Shown in pieces: positions 34,478 to 45,268 of a stretch of 64,000 bases of DNA. Position 1 is the first letter of the stretch, and the number at the start of each line of letters is the position of its first letter. The notes below the pieces were generated by a model. The model saw nothing but the letters and a program-made list of their open reading frames with translations. It was not told the origin of the DNA and searched no databases. The position numbers and the translations under genes are program-made. Source of the DNA: Ciborinia camelliae (taxonomy: Eukaryota; Ascomycota; Leotiomycetes; Helotiales; Sclerotiniaceae); the NCBI GenBank assembly GCA_025890175.1, contig JANPYM010000002.1:3710823-3774822 (forward strand), written 5' to 3'.

Positions 34478-36900
34478 TTATTTCCTACTCCTAAAGAATC
34501 CCATCTTCTTTTTCTTCTCCTTCCCATCCTCGCCCTTCTTCTTCTCCAACTTCCCAGAATGTCCCGCTCCATCTCCTGCCCCATTCAGAGACATCTGCTG
34601 CATTCCAGCAGTCAACGGTCTACCGTCATGCCCTGAACTCATCGGCGGAACTGGAGCTGGAGCTCCAGGGCTTCTCGCAGGCCTCACACCCCCAGGAACA
34701 TTACCAGGTCCACCTGGTAATCCAAGTCCAGCTTGGGGTCTCGGTGTTGCCGCAGCGGGTGGAGGATCGTTTGCCTTGAAAAGATAAGCTGGTGCTTTTG
34801 GTTTTGGTCTGTCGATTGGTAGATCTAATTGCTTCCTGCTGGCTGTTAAATCCCCGACTTGTTTCAGGAACAAGTTTGGATTGAGCATATGAGAGGTAGC
34901 TAAAAATACATCCTTATTGCAATGTTTTGAAACTTCGTAACAAGCTCTTGCTTCTGAGTAAGTAGCACCGCCAGCCATGAAAACGATGATTCTTTGCATG
35001 TTATCGGGGGTGGTACTGCGACCACGAGCCCATGTAGGCTTGGCGCTACGAAGTGAAGCTTGTAATTGAATAGAACTTTCTTCATTTGGGTCGGTAGGAG
35101 ATTTGGTGTAAGGGAAGATAGAGGGGTCGAGAGTTCCTTTGGTGATTTCTTCTAGACTACGTTGGAGATTGGTTTCATATCGAGACAGAGCAAGCTCTTC
35201 ATTGATAACAGTAGGTATAGGTTTCGGTGGGAATAATGGAACTGATGAAGCTTTGGTTTTCGAGTCTGTAAGTTTTTTTGTGGTGTGTACTCCTAGTAAT
35301 TCTAGGTTCAGAATTTCGTTCATTTCTGAGAGGGGAAGACCCGAATGATGCAGAAGACGCTCCATATCTTCCGTAATCAATCCATCTCGGAATATGACGT
35401 AAAGTATAATAAGCCGTAATCTTTCCTTGGGAGCAACAGCTGGATTATCTAATAGACGAATAACTTGTGCACCCATCTCCTTTGGTTTTCGGTAATCTTC
35501 GTCGAGTCCTGTGGCTAATGTTTGTTCGGCCAACGCAATATCGGGAAGATCGTGGTGTTGAAAGATGTTCATACATTCTTGTGCCATATTCAAATGTAAC
35601 GAATATGCTTCCTTCATCTCTTGAAATTGTGGCAATCCTGCTAACATATCCTTGATCTGATTAATACTGACATTTTCCGCATCTTGTTTGGCAAAATGTG
35701 GATTGTCTGCGATAAACTTTTTGAAATCGCTCATTAATTTTGCGATAGTTTTACTCATATGTTGGTGCCTGTTTTCAACCCATATTTTGTCCTTCTCTCC
35801 AATTTCCATTTCTTTCTCTTCTTGTTGTGCCGTTCCTTCATTCAATATAGTTGTATATGTGACTTTCTCGTGGTCTTTAATTGGAAGGAGGTCGTGTGCC
35901 ATGGCTTGGTATGTGAATTCGTGTAGTATCGGTGCCAATGTATCCATTGATCTATCTGTTATGAGTAGTACACCTTGAGGTCGATTAGAAGGAGGTGGAA
36001 AATTAGGATTGAATTCTTGGTATGCATCGAGCTCGTCTTGGACAAATCGAGCTAGATGAGAACAGAGAACCGCTGCTTCATGTGTAGGGTTTTTAGGCCT
36101 ATAATATCGTATCTTGGGTGATTCCCCTAGGGCAACGCAGATTCCAGTAATCTATGTATGAAATCAGTCTCAACCCGGAAGCGAATGGTAGGCAACGATT
36201 CCCACCTTTTGCGCCAGAAGCTGCATATGATCGCGGACCAGAGGGGCACATGCTGGATGAAATAAAATAGGAAAACTCCAAGGATCTCTAAAGGTTATTA
36301 AATGCGACTCGCGGGGGTAATAATCTATGGATAACGTTTGCCAGTCCCCTATTTGTTCTTGTGCTTGCTTGGAGGAATCGATACGCCGGCGCAAAGGAGG
36401 ATCGAGAAGGGCAATCCATACTAGGAAGGATTTACGATATCTTCGACGTTCGAAGTCTGCTAACAAACAGTCGACAACATGGGGTTCGGGTGATAGAAGG
36501 TATATGGCATCCATGCCAGGGTTCATTTCCCTTCTACTCTCGAGTGTTTCCACATCTGCGGTATTTTTAGTAGAGCCCTTTCAGCCCGCATAAATATAAA
36601 TGGACATACTGGCGATATTCTCATTTAGAATGTCATCTTCCTTCAGGACACTAAACACTATCTTTTTGGTCGCCTCGTCGATGACCAGCACCTTCCACTA
36701 CAATTGTTTTCAGCATGTATTTGACCGCATGGTCGGAGAACATACGTCGCCTCGAGTTATAGATTTTATGGAATCCAAAATAGCTATAATTCATGTCAGT
36801 TTGTACATATTTCCTAACATTCGCAAGGTCGAGCGAGCTCAAGCTGGAGCTTGAGCTGGAGCTTACCCTGACGCTGTTCATCAATGGCCGACACCCCCAT
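34478..36900 (-). CDS. sec1: Sec1/Munc18-family exocytosis protein Sec1, five exons
   Basis: An SM protein that binds assembled SNAREs at the plasma membrane and promotes fusion of secretory vesicles, important for hyphal tip growth. The exons are 36900-36867, 36783-36746, 36697-36610, 36555-36206 and 36151-34478, giving 727 residues. The family order is clear: WKVLVIDEATKKIV near the N-terminus, REMNPGMDAIYLLSPEPHVV, ITGICVALGESPKIRYYRP, LLITDRSMDTLAPILHEFTY, and RLRLIILYVIFRDGL and IIVFMAGGATYSEARACYEV in the C-terminal half. The tail after about residue 640 is Pro/Gly-rich and ends in a polybasic KEKKKKMGFFRSRK, as in other filamentous fungi. The first three exons are very short (34, 38 and 88 nt). 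Confidence 0.93.
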
Positions 36901-37925
36901 GATGGGCGGTGTATGACTTGTTGGTGTAGACCTTTTCGAAGTATCCTCGAGTAGTTTAAGTAGTGAAAATAACGAGGAATTATGCTCAATATATTTCGAA
37001 TTAAGTCAAAGTGGTTTATTTTATTGTGTACCGGTAGATATTCTTGTTGGTTGTGGTTATGGTTGTGGTTGTGGTTGTGGTTGTTTAAGTTGTTTGATTG
37101 AAAGGGAGTTTGAAACTTGGCGGGGTTCATGGGTTCATGTTCGTAGGTGCGGTAGGGACGGTGATTACCTGTATGTACGCTTGTATGCGCTGCGCTAATT
37201 TTACTGGGTAGAGACAACGGAGAGTGACTTTGACAATCAATGGAATGAAGAGCACAGACAGGAAGAGACGACATGCTGTTTGATATAGATTCACAATGTC
37301 TCAATATTATTATTAGGATCTTACAATTGACTTATTTTACCATGAAGGTTTTGCTCTCCTTGACTTACTAGGTGTGTATGTGTATTGATTGTCATTTGGC
37401 CGTGAATCAATTATAACTTCACATAGGTATGATCACGAAGAGGCTCATCAAACATGCCTATCAATACCTACAAAACCTCACAATTATCAAGAAAATAGCA
37501 ATGAATAGCAATGAATAGCACGAGGTGGTTAAACGTGTTTGATATTTGTCATTCATGGGAGAGACGAGCTCTCCACATAACATAGCTAGCTAAAAGAGGA
37601 GATCTTGGTATCGAGTAATGAACTTGCGCACACGCTCGCCGCTACATAGGCAAATCGCAACCATTCACTCTGCTCGCTCACTGTCCTTCTCAACGCTCAA
37701 ACGCATCCAACTCACAAATCCCTACGCTTTTCCTCCATTAATTGTCCAGGTGGACATTACCAAAGGTCAAGCGATACTCTACATGCATACTTTTACGATC
37801 ACCGTCAACAATCAACCATTCGGTTGTATCCCTTCATATCCATCCATCCATCTGTAGCATCACTTACCACCGTCGATACCTAGGTATGCCTCATGAAATT
37901 TCTTTTTTACCCAAACATGTGTAAA
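36901..37925. other. Intergenic; GGTTGT microsatellite
   Basis: Sequence upstream of sec1 and downstream of the eIF4E-binding protein gene. A GGTTGTGGTTATGGTTGTGG tract occupies about 37049-37086, and AATAGCAATG is tandemly repeated near 37497. Minus-strand frames through the GGTTGT tract give His/Asn repeats and are not genes. Confidence 0.5.
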
Positions 37926-40392
37926 TTACTGACGTCTAAAAGCACCTTGGGGAGGTGGCCCACGAGCATCGAAAGGGAATGCCGGCATGCCGCCTTCCGC
38001 TGAGAATGGGGACATAGATGGTGGTAAGAAGCCTGGTGGTGGGCCATTGAAGTAGGCAGGGTTAAATGGCATGTTTCGAGGGCCTGCTAGAGCCTCTGGA
38101 GGCGGGAAATTGTTCATAGAGCCAGGAATTTGAAAACCTGGCGGGAGTATTTGCTGGGGAATTTGCATAGGACGTGGGACGTTTCCAGCCAGACCTGGAG
38201 GAGCCGTTGGTCTGAATTGCTGCGGGGGAGGGTGTTGAGGGGAAGGTTGTCCCGGCCAACCTTGTTGTAATTGCTCGAGACCTGGAGGTGGTCGTGGAAG
38301 AATATGTGTAGGTTGAGGTCGAGGGTTGTCATGCTGAGGAGGGGGTCCACCCCGATAGATAGATTCATCAAAAAATCCGGCTGGGCGACGCTGGGGATTA
38401 CCTCGCTCGCGCTGAACTTGTAATTCCTGCTCTCGGTCCAAGTGTTGTTGATGTTGTAGTTGACGACTAGGCTGCTGTCTGGGTGGATGACCAAGAATTA
38501 TCTGTTCCGTTCTTTGAGGCTCTGGAGCAGCCTGTGCGTCCCTCATGAGGCTCATGAGAAATGCAGTTTGTTCAGACCGAGGCTGTTCATGTCTGAAAGA
38601 AGACTGACTAATAGCATGTTGACGTTGATTGACCAAATGATGCAACATTTCTTCGGGGCGCACAGTTGGTTGACTACCTGAAGATTCACGTTGAACGCCC
38701 AGATCATGTAGGTTATGGGAATATGCGTGGAAATTCGATCTCATTTCATCATGACGGTCTGGAAGATGTTGCAGCAAAGGATCGCGTCCTTCGAAAGGTG
38801 TGCCTGGTTGCTTTTCTTGTGGAGTAGGTTTCGACTGCATCATAGGATTCGCGGGAGGAGTTCCACTCTGTTGTAGCATTGCAAGTATCATTGGCATTGC
38901 CTCTTTATCAGCCGGAGATTGACTAGTGTTGTTTAAACTTTCAAGTCTGTGAGATGCTGGTTTTGGTATAGTTGTCTGTGGTTCGACTTTGCGCGAAGGC
39001 TCATCTTGATTAAAAAATTTATTGAACCTCGAAGTTTTTCCACTAGGTGCGGCTACAGTAGATTTTGTCATGTTTTCTGTATTCGTCTCAAAGTTGGAAG
39101 GTAGTCCAATGTCATTTGTTGGTGTAGCCCACAAACGGAAGAATTCATCTCTACTCGTGCCGGTATCAAGTGGTGCAAGAGGGGTAGATTTTTGTATGCC
39201 AGAGAAATTTTCATCAACTTTAGGCTGCGTGGTCTCTTCCACTGCTGTATTACTAACAGCTGGCTTGTTCTTGGAATGCATTGATTCTTTCCATTTCTGC
39301 ATATCCTCTGCTGTATGTTTGCGGTTATTGCTGCCAGTCGATGTTTGCGATTTCAGGTAATCATCCTGTGGAGAAGTTTGGCCAGTTTTTTCTTCTGCGG
39401 CCCATTCTGGAAGAGAGCGATTATGATCTTCATGATCTCTGTCTCTGTCTCCCCAACGTCGGTCGCCTCGGTCCCCTCTATCTCCACGATTATCGGCATC
39501 CTTTTCTCGCCAGCTTTTATGCCGACTCTCAAACCTCTCTGCATTTGTATTCCGTTCTCGGGGTGCTGGAGGCCCATCATTGTTGTCTCGAAACCATGAA
39601 GGTTCTGTTCTTGCCCTACCATTTGCAGTTCTGCGATTGTTATCTTGTTCATGGTTCTTATCCTTGTCTCGAGAGAAAGTTTCGAATCCCCTAGGTCGTT
39701 CCTTCGAATCGCGCTCTTCTCGATCCTTGAATCGTTTCTCCTCTCGATGTCTCTCTCCACCCATACGCCCGGTAAAACGTTCAGCTCCTTCGGCACCAAA
39801 GCTCTTTCGAGGTTTCACCTCCATCCAACCCTCAGGGTCGACGCCATCACCAGGCTTGGGTCGTAGAGTGTCACGTCGGGGACGATCATCGCTGTCATCG
39901 ATCTTGGTACGAAAGCTAAGCTTGCCTTGTGACTCACTTTCGCGAAGAGCCGGCCGATCTGGGGAATCGGTGCCTTTAATTGTATTACGTGCAGGATTTG
40001 CAGACGAGAAGGTAGTTCTGGTGGGCACAAGTTGAATACTCTCGGGGTCTGTCCGCATGTCAGTACTAAACTTGCACAAAATAGTCAACACTAGATTATT
40101 GGCAGACATACTGGCACTGTTTCGTGGCCGTCGACTTGTGTGTTCTAGGAGCGGATTTGCATCACGATCTCTGGTTCTATCGGGTATCCTGGCAGAATTA
40201 TTTCGATTCGCATCAGTTGGTTGTCTGAAAATAGTTAATACAAGGAGTATCATGGCCAGAGCTTCTTGCAACAAACCCCATCCATTCTGCAGTCGACAGG
40301 AGACCAGCAGGTTTCACAACCAATGGCGAATCCTTCAGAAATATTAATTCCTCCCTAGTATACGGACGACCTCCACCTGTGTTAGGAGCCAT
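37926..40392 (-). CDS. eIF4E-binding, 4E-T-like RNP protein
   Basis: A predicted cytoplasmic RNP-granule protein that binds eIF4E and represses translation. Residues 11-18 read YTREELIFL, a perfect YxxxxL-hydrophobic eIF4E-binding motif, followed by KDSPLVVKPAGL as in the 4E-T family. The exons are 40392-40277, 40224-40112 and 40048-37926, giving 783 residues. The only suitable ATG is at 40392. The rest is disordered: Arg/Asp/Glu-rich tracts with NRGDRGDRGDRRWGDRDRD, then Gln/Pro-rich sequence ending in PPGFLPP and PPQGAFRRQ. The second intron (40111-40049, 63 nt, GTATGT donor) is a multiple of three and has no stop, so retention would just add 21 residues. The first intron has a weaker GTTTGT donor. 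I cannot name the orthologue with certainty. Confidence 0.75.
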
Positions 40393-41429
40393 TATATTAT
40401 ATTGTTCCGACAGTCTTGCAATCTGTTGTGAAGCTTGGGTTGTATGCGATGAGTTAATGGTATTGTTGATTTTATTAACAATGTTTTGTTCCAAATGATA
40501 TCGTAGCGTTTGTTAGCTGCGGGTAGTTGCGGTGGGTGTGTTGGATGTTGTATATTGGCGGTTGTAGGTTCTATGTATGAGTAGGGAGTTTTTATAGATG
40601 AGCTCAGCGCAACTACCTAGGTAGGCGCAAAGCTCTACGGCCGTGATTGTTGTAATTTTGTATGTTGTGAGAGGGGGTTTGAGGTAGTGGTCGCGGCTAC
40701 TTATATGGTACGTACGTCGAAGAGGGGATTTGAGATGAGGCTTTCGAGAAAGGTTTTGGCTCTCTTGAAAAGTATGCGCAATAGGTCTATCTAATTTCTT
40801 GTACTGATTTTCGATTCTTTTTTTGGGTGGTAATATAGTTTTATGTTATTTTGTTTTGACTTTTTGCTCGTTGGCTCGTTTGCTCATCGCAGTCGTTAGA
40901 AGTTGTTGATGCCACAAAGGCATGTTCCGTTTGTTGACTTTAAGCGCTCTAAGGTTCAGCCTCGGTGGGGCTCGACTCTCAGTAGTGAGTCAATCAATCG
41001 ATGATTTTCCCCAACTCCCAAAAATCATAATTACCTAATCCAAAATTTGGTTTATACCTTATAAATTGTATCGTCTCCTTCCATTGCTTGAACTAGATGC
41101 AATGAAGTTTTAAAATGTATAAACGAAGTATTGCGAGAGTATCATTCTATTCAACTTCCTCATCGTCCCATGTGTTTCTCCCATGTGTTCAAGCACACCC
41201 AAGGTCATATCTACTAGGTACTAGGTAGGTACCGTAGGTACCTAGTGAGACATTATATCTGAACCCGGTGTATATAAGGCATGTATTATAGTTAAGTTAA
41301 GTACCTACCTACCGTAGGTGATGTTTATCAGTTGGAATCGAAGAGCATCGTAAGGTTAGATTCAATATTTAGGGTATCTTTAGTCACACCTATCCTTACT
41401 AGCTATAATACTTCTGATGCCCTTTATTA
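40393..41429. other. Intergenic, no gene seen
   Basis: Upstream of the 4E-T-like gene and downstream of urb1. It includes a CTAGGTACTAGGTAGGTACC palindromic cluster at about 41213-41245 and an AAGTACCTACCTACC tract near 41300. No coding region is supported. Confidence 0.5.
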
Positions 41430-44400
41430 CTACTTAGTCCTTTGCAACTTTTCACCCTTCTTCCAGCTTTCGATTCTCTGCTTATCACTTGAATCGACAA
41501 TCCTTTGCATTAAAACTTTCAAAGGGGTACCTCCACCCAACGCAACTTGCACCTCCAACCATGTCATGGTACTGAATCTGGTAATAAGCGTGGTGCTTCC
41601 TCCCTCAATTGTCGTTGCACGAAATAATAGCTTGAGTATTTGATTTTGTAGTCCTTGTGTGAGATATGGGTTACCATACAACGAGAATAACTTCTCAAAT
41701 ACTCTGCGTTTTCGGAATATACCCATATCTGCTGGCGTTCGTAGACCAACAAGCATAAAATTAAGAAGCCAAGAGACCTCTAAGTAGTGGTGATCATCGA
41801 GACTCGGCGACTCGTCGAGAACCTTATACATTAAAGGTATCTTATCCACTTGCCATGTTGGCCCTTGGGAAAGGAACTTGTTGATTTTAGGATAAAGACA
41901 ATGGAGAGGGTCGCACAGTACAGCTACAGAATGCGATGCAAAAGATGAAATGAAGGTAGGAAGTGGCTCTCCATTGATTACCTTTTTCGATGTCTCCACT
42001 AGCTCGCAAAGAAGAAGCCAAACCTGTTCCTTTTCTTCGAATGAGGATTCCTTGAGTTTGGCTCCAATTTTTGATATATTGGTCAACGCCTCCTTGCGAA
42101 CACTGAAATGTTCCGAAGATAGAAGCATAATTAGTGCCGCAGCATGGCCGCCCTCAATAACTTCCCCTATATCCTTTGTCGCCCACTTCACCAATGCGTT
42201 ATGATCTTCTTCGGGCAGTCCCTCTAGCATTGTGGCATTTACTTCGTCTGTTTCTGTTGCCGAAATCCCATTCCCCGTGATTTCGGCATTGATGGCCCCA
42301 ACAACTGATTGCGATGGTTGCGGAATCTCTATTTCATCGACTAATTTTCGAGATTTATCTAGAATCTTCCGAGCTGATGATTTCTCTGGAGTCTCATCAA
42401 CCATACTTTTGGTAATCAATTTTATGGTCTTCTTGTCCTCACCAATCTTTATGAATGCTGCTAAAAATCGTGCGATGAACTCGGCGACATCTTTGAGAAT
42501 ATCTGCTCCAGACTTGACAAGAAATGGCCATTGTTCGGCAACAGCAAGTATTAGCAAGCTTACAGCAGGTTGTTCTTTGTCGGCGTTGAGGGGTTTGGAG
42601 GTAAGTTCTTCGAGCGAGAATATATACTTAATTGGCTTCGCAGCACATCTTGAGATACAGTCATCAAGGAATCCATGGATCGCTTTCTCGTTAGGTGTAC
42701 CCTGAACTTCTTTAAGTCTCGCGATGAACGTGTCCAGAGCCGAGACTGTAGTCTCAGTCTGGAAAATTTGATTTTCTTGGACAACTGAGCTAAGGACGGA
42801 TCTCAACTTGAGCAAGGGCACACCAGAAGGTGCTTCTGCGGACAACTTCAGCATGGCCATGAATGGAGAAATTGAGAGCCCTTCAGCCTTGACGAACCAC
42901 CGCATTCCCGGTGAAAAATGAGAGAATTGGAACAGGTTTTCTAATTCCATAATTCGAAATGCGCGATCCTCCTTGGAGATTCCGGCACTCTCGACAGCTT
43001 GCAAAGCTTTAGTGAGAGTTTCTGAAACATCAAACTTGGCGTCTAATGCAACCCGTGGAACCACTTCATAATACAGAACTAACAACTTAGTGACTGCCTC
43101 TCGCTGCATTAATTCCGTATCAGCCAACTTTCGAAATGTGTTGATCACATCCTTGATAGAAGGAACACGTTGGCAGAATTCATCTGTCAACCTCTCAGCA
43201 GCCTGGGTCCATATTGAAGATGAGGCGACGGCGGCATCTTGATACATTTTCAATATTTCCCGCATCTTGTTGAATGCAACAGAAAGGATTCGTATGGCGA
43301 AAAATCCAATGAGATTATGTTGTTGATTTAGACAACGTGTGAATACCTTCTGTGTCAATGGTTGGGGTAATATACTCTCCAACACAATAGAAGAAGGTGG
43401 CGGCAGTCTCGCATACCGCTCTTGGTGCCCAAGATATTGTGGAATCGGAAGTTGTAGGGTAGAAAATACGAAAGCGGAGTATCCAATCCATGTCGCGGTA
43501 AGCTTGGGATCAAGTGAAAATGACTTCTTCGTAAAAAAGTAACTTGCGACAAGCTCAGGGGCAGATTCAAGAATAGACAGTAATAGCTCGCTTTGTTTTA
43601 AGCTCGACCAAGGTCGAAGATTTTGGATAAACTCAGATAGTATGGTATTGCGGACTGGAACCTTTTCCGTGAAACGTTCCATCCACTCAATACTATCTAG
43701 TCCCAAGTCAATATGGCCAACGTCCATATCAACATCATGCCCCTCATCGGCATCGATTCCTCTAGGGTAGAACCCATTTTGACGATTAAGGACCCCTAGA
43801 TTTGGAGATGTGCATGCAAGAATAAGAAAGTCATGTGCAAGCTCGTCCACTGCTTTCTTCCCTTTGCTGGTTTCTTCATCCTCTTGGTCATACACATACA
43901 GCGCCGCTATTCGTCCGAGTGAAGTTGCATTCACAATCTTAGATTTGACATCTCTCGGTAGAGTATCGTCCTGCAAAACACTTGATTTCAAAGTCTCCAG
44001 AATATCACGTATCACAAATGGAGGGTCATCTCTGATATCCCTCGTCAAGCCCATTACAACGTCCCTTTGATTGAGTAGTTCTCGTTTCGCATCCGTGGGA
44101 AGAAATTTTATGATAGAGAGAAGGAATCGAAGCGCATTGGTCCGCACCGAAGGCTTCTTGCGATCTTCAACTGCATCGCCCGTGTATTTCAAACTGAGAT
44201 TTCGTGCCAGGGTCTTAAAAGTGTAGTCTCTTGATCGGAAGACTTGCTTCGCCAAAGCTCCACCATCGTAAATCGATAATTCTCGGAGGAGTCGCAGAAC
44301 TGGAGAAATTACATGTTCCTTGCTCTTATTCGAAGTAAGACCCCGTGCAATGAGTTCCAGTTGACGCTTCTGAAGTATCGTTCTACCTAACCTCAATCCA

Positions 44401-44881
44401 TGCTCAGCCATCTCCAGCATATTAGATAAAGTCTTCAAAAGTAGTGCCAATACAGCTGGAACGGCAGAGAGAAGAGATTCATCATTGGCCTGGGACGCAA
44501 AGCTCCATGTCTGCATGAGATCAGATAGAAAGATGGCAGATTTATCCTCATCATCGGCGGGCTGTTGCGATTCGAGATATTCTTTAAGAATCAAAACTCG
44601 GGCTGAGTTATCGGCGTCTGTTACAGAGAAGCTGTCGAGAAATGCTTTCAAAGATTGTATACCTAGTTTTCTATTAGCCAAATCTAGCACGAGATGCCGG
44701 GTCGTTATATACCATGTTTCGAACGGCCAGCGTCTTGATCAAACGCCAGTGTCTGTTTCAATTGCCTTGCGGACTGTATATCCACAGAGGTATAAGTTGT
44801 CTTGGTGACATTAGATATCCTTTGGCGCTTCTGGTATGCTTGGTCTCCATCTTCAACCACCTCAGAAGATCTTTTCCCCAT
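41430..44881 (-). CDS. urb1: Nucleolar pre-ribosomal-associated protein Urb1 (Npa1)
   Basis: A nucleolar scaffold required for early 60S subunit assembly, a member of the Npa1/Urb1 complex on the first pre-60S particles. The exons are 44881-44713 and 44662-41430, giving 1,133 residues. The single intron has a GGCTAAT branch site. The N-terminus has a basic nuclear-localisation-like stretch (GKRSSEVVEDGDQAYQKRQR). The Npa1 domain then starts with IQSLKAFLDSFSVTDADNSA and continues through VISPVLRLLRELSIYDGGAL. The C-terminal part has the Urb1 tail domain: DESPSLDDHHYLEVSWLLN and GMFRKRRVFEKLFSLYGNP-like sequence near 1020-1060. It is shorter than yeast Urb1 (about 1,760 residues), as is usual in filamentous ascomycetes. 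Confidence 0.9.
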
Positions 44882-45268
44882 TCTCAAGGGTTATAGACTT
44901 GAATTTTGGGATTAGTAGATTAAATTGTTAATTTCATAGTCCGAGGTCTAGACAATGTTTTTCATTCTGAAGAATAATTTTCTCGACAGCCTTATCGAAT
45001 TTTTGATAACATCGGTAAAAAGAATCACCGATCAATTTAAGGTTGTGGCGCTCTTGGCACAAAGGTAATTGGAATGTGGCTCGTAATTCAGAAGCCACAG
45101 ATAAATCTACACCCTAGCTTTACAAAACCTCGCTCTTTCAAGGAATATCGTTAACCTCGATCCTATTCATGCTTTGCACATTCGAGCTTGAATCAGACAA
45201 CCATGATCTATAAATAATACGGATCTCGAAATTGGCTTCTGTTAAGCCAGGCTAGCTAATGTGTTCAA
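44882..45268. promoter_or_regulatory. Divergent promoter of urb1 and iml1
   Basis: A 387-bp spacer between two divergent starts. It carries GGTTGTGGCGCTCTTGGC at 45041-45058, sharing TTGTGGCGCT with the SDR/G-patch promoter. No TATA box of obvious position was seen. Pairing a ribosome-assembly gene with a TORC1 regulator suggests possible joint growth control, an inference only. Confidence 0.4.

Noticed and set aside
36651..37304. 217-codon minus-strand frame overlapping the start of sec1
   Set aside because: It reads His/Asn repeats from the GGTTGT microsatellite and runs out of frame through sec1 exons.
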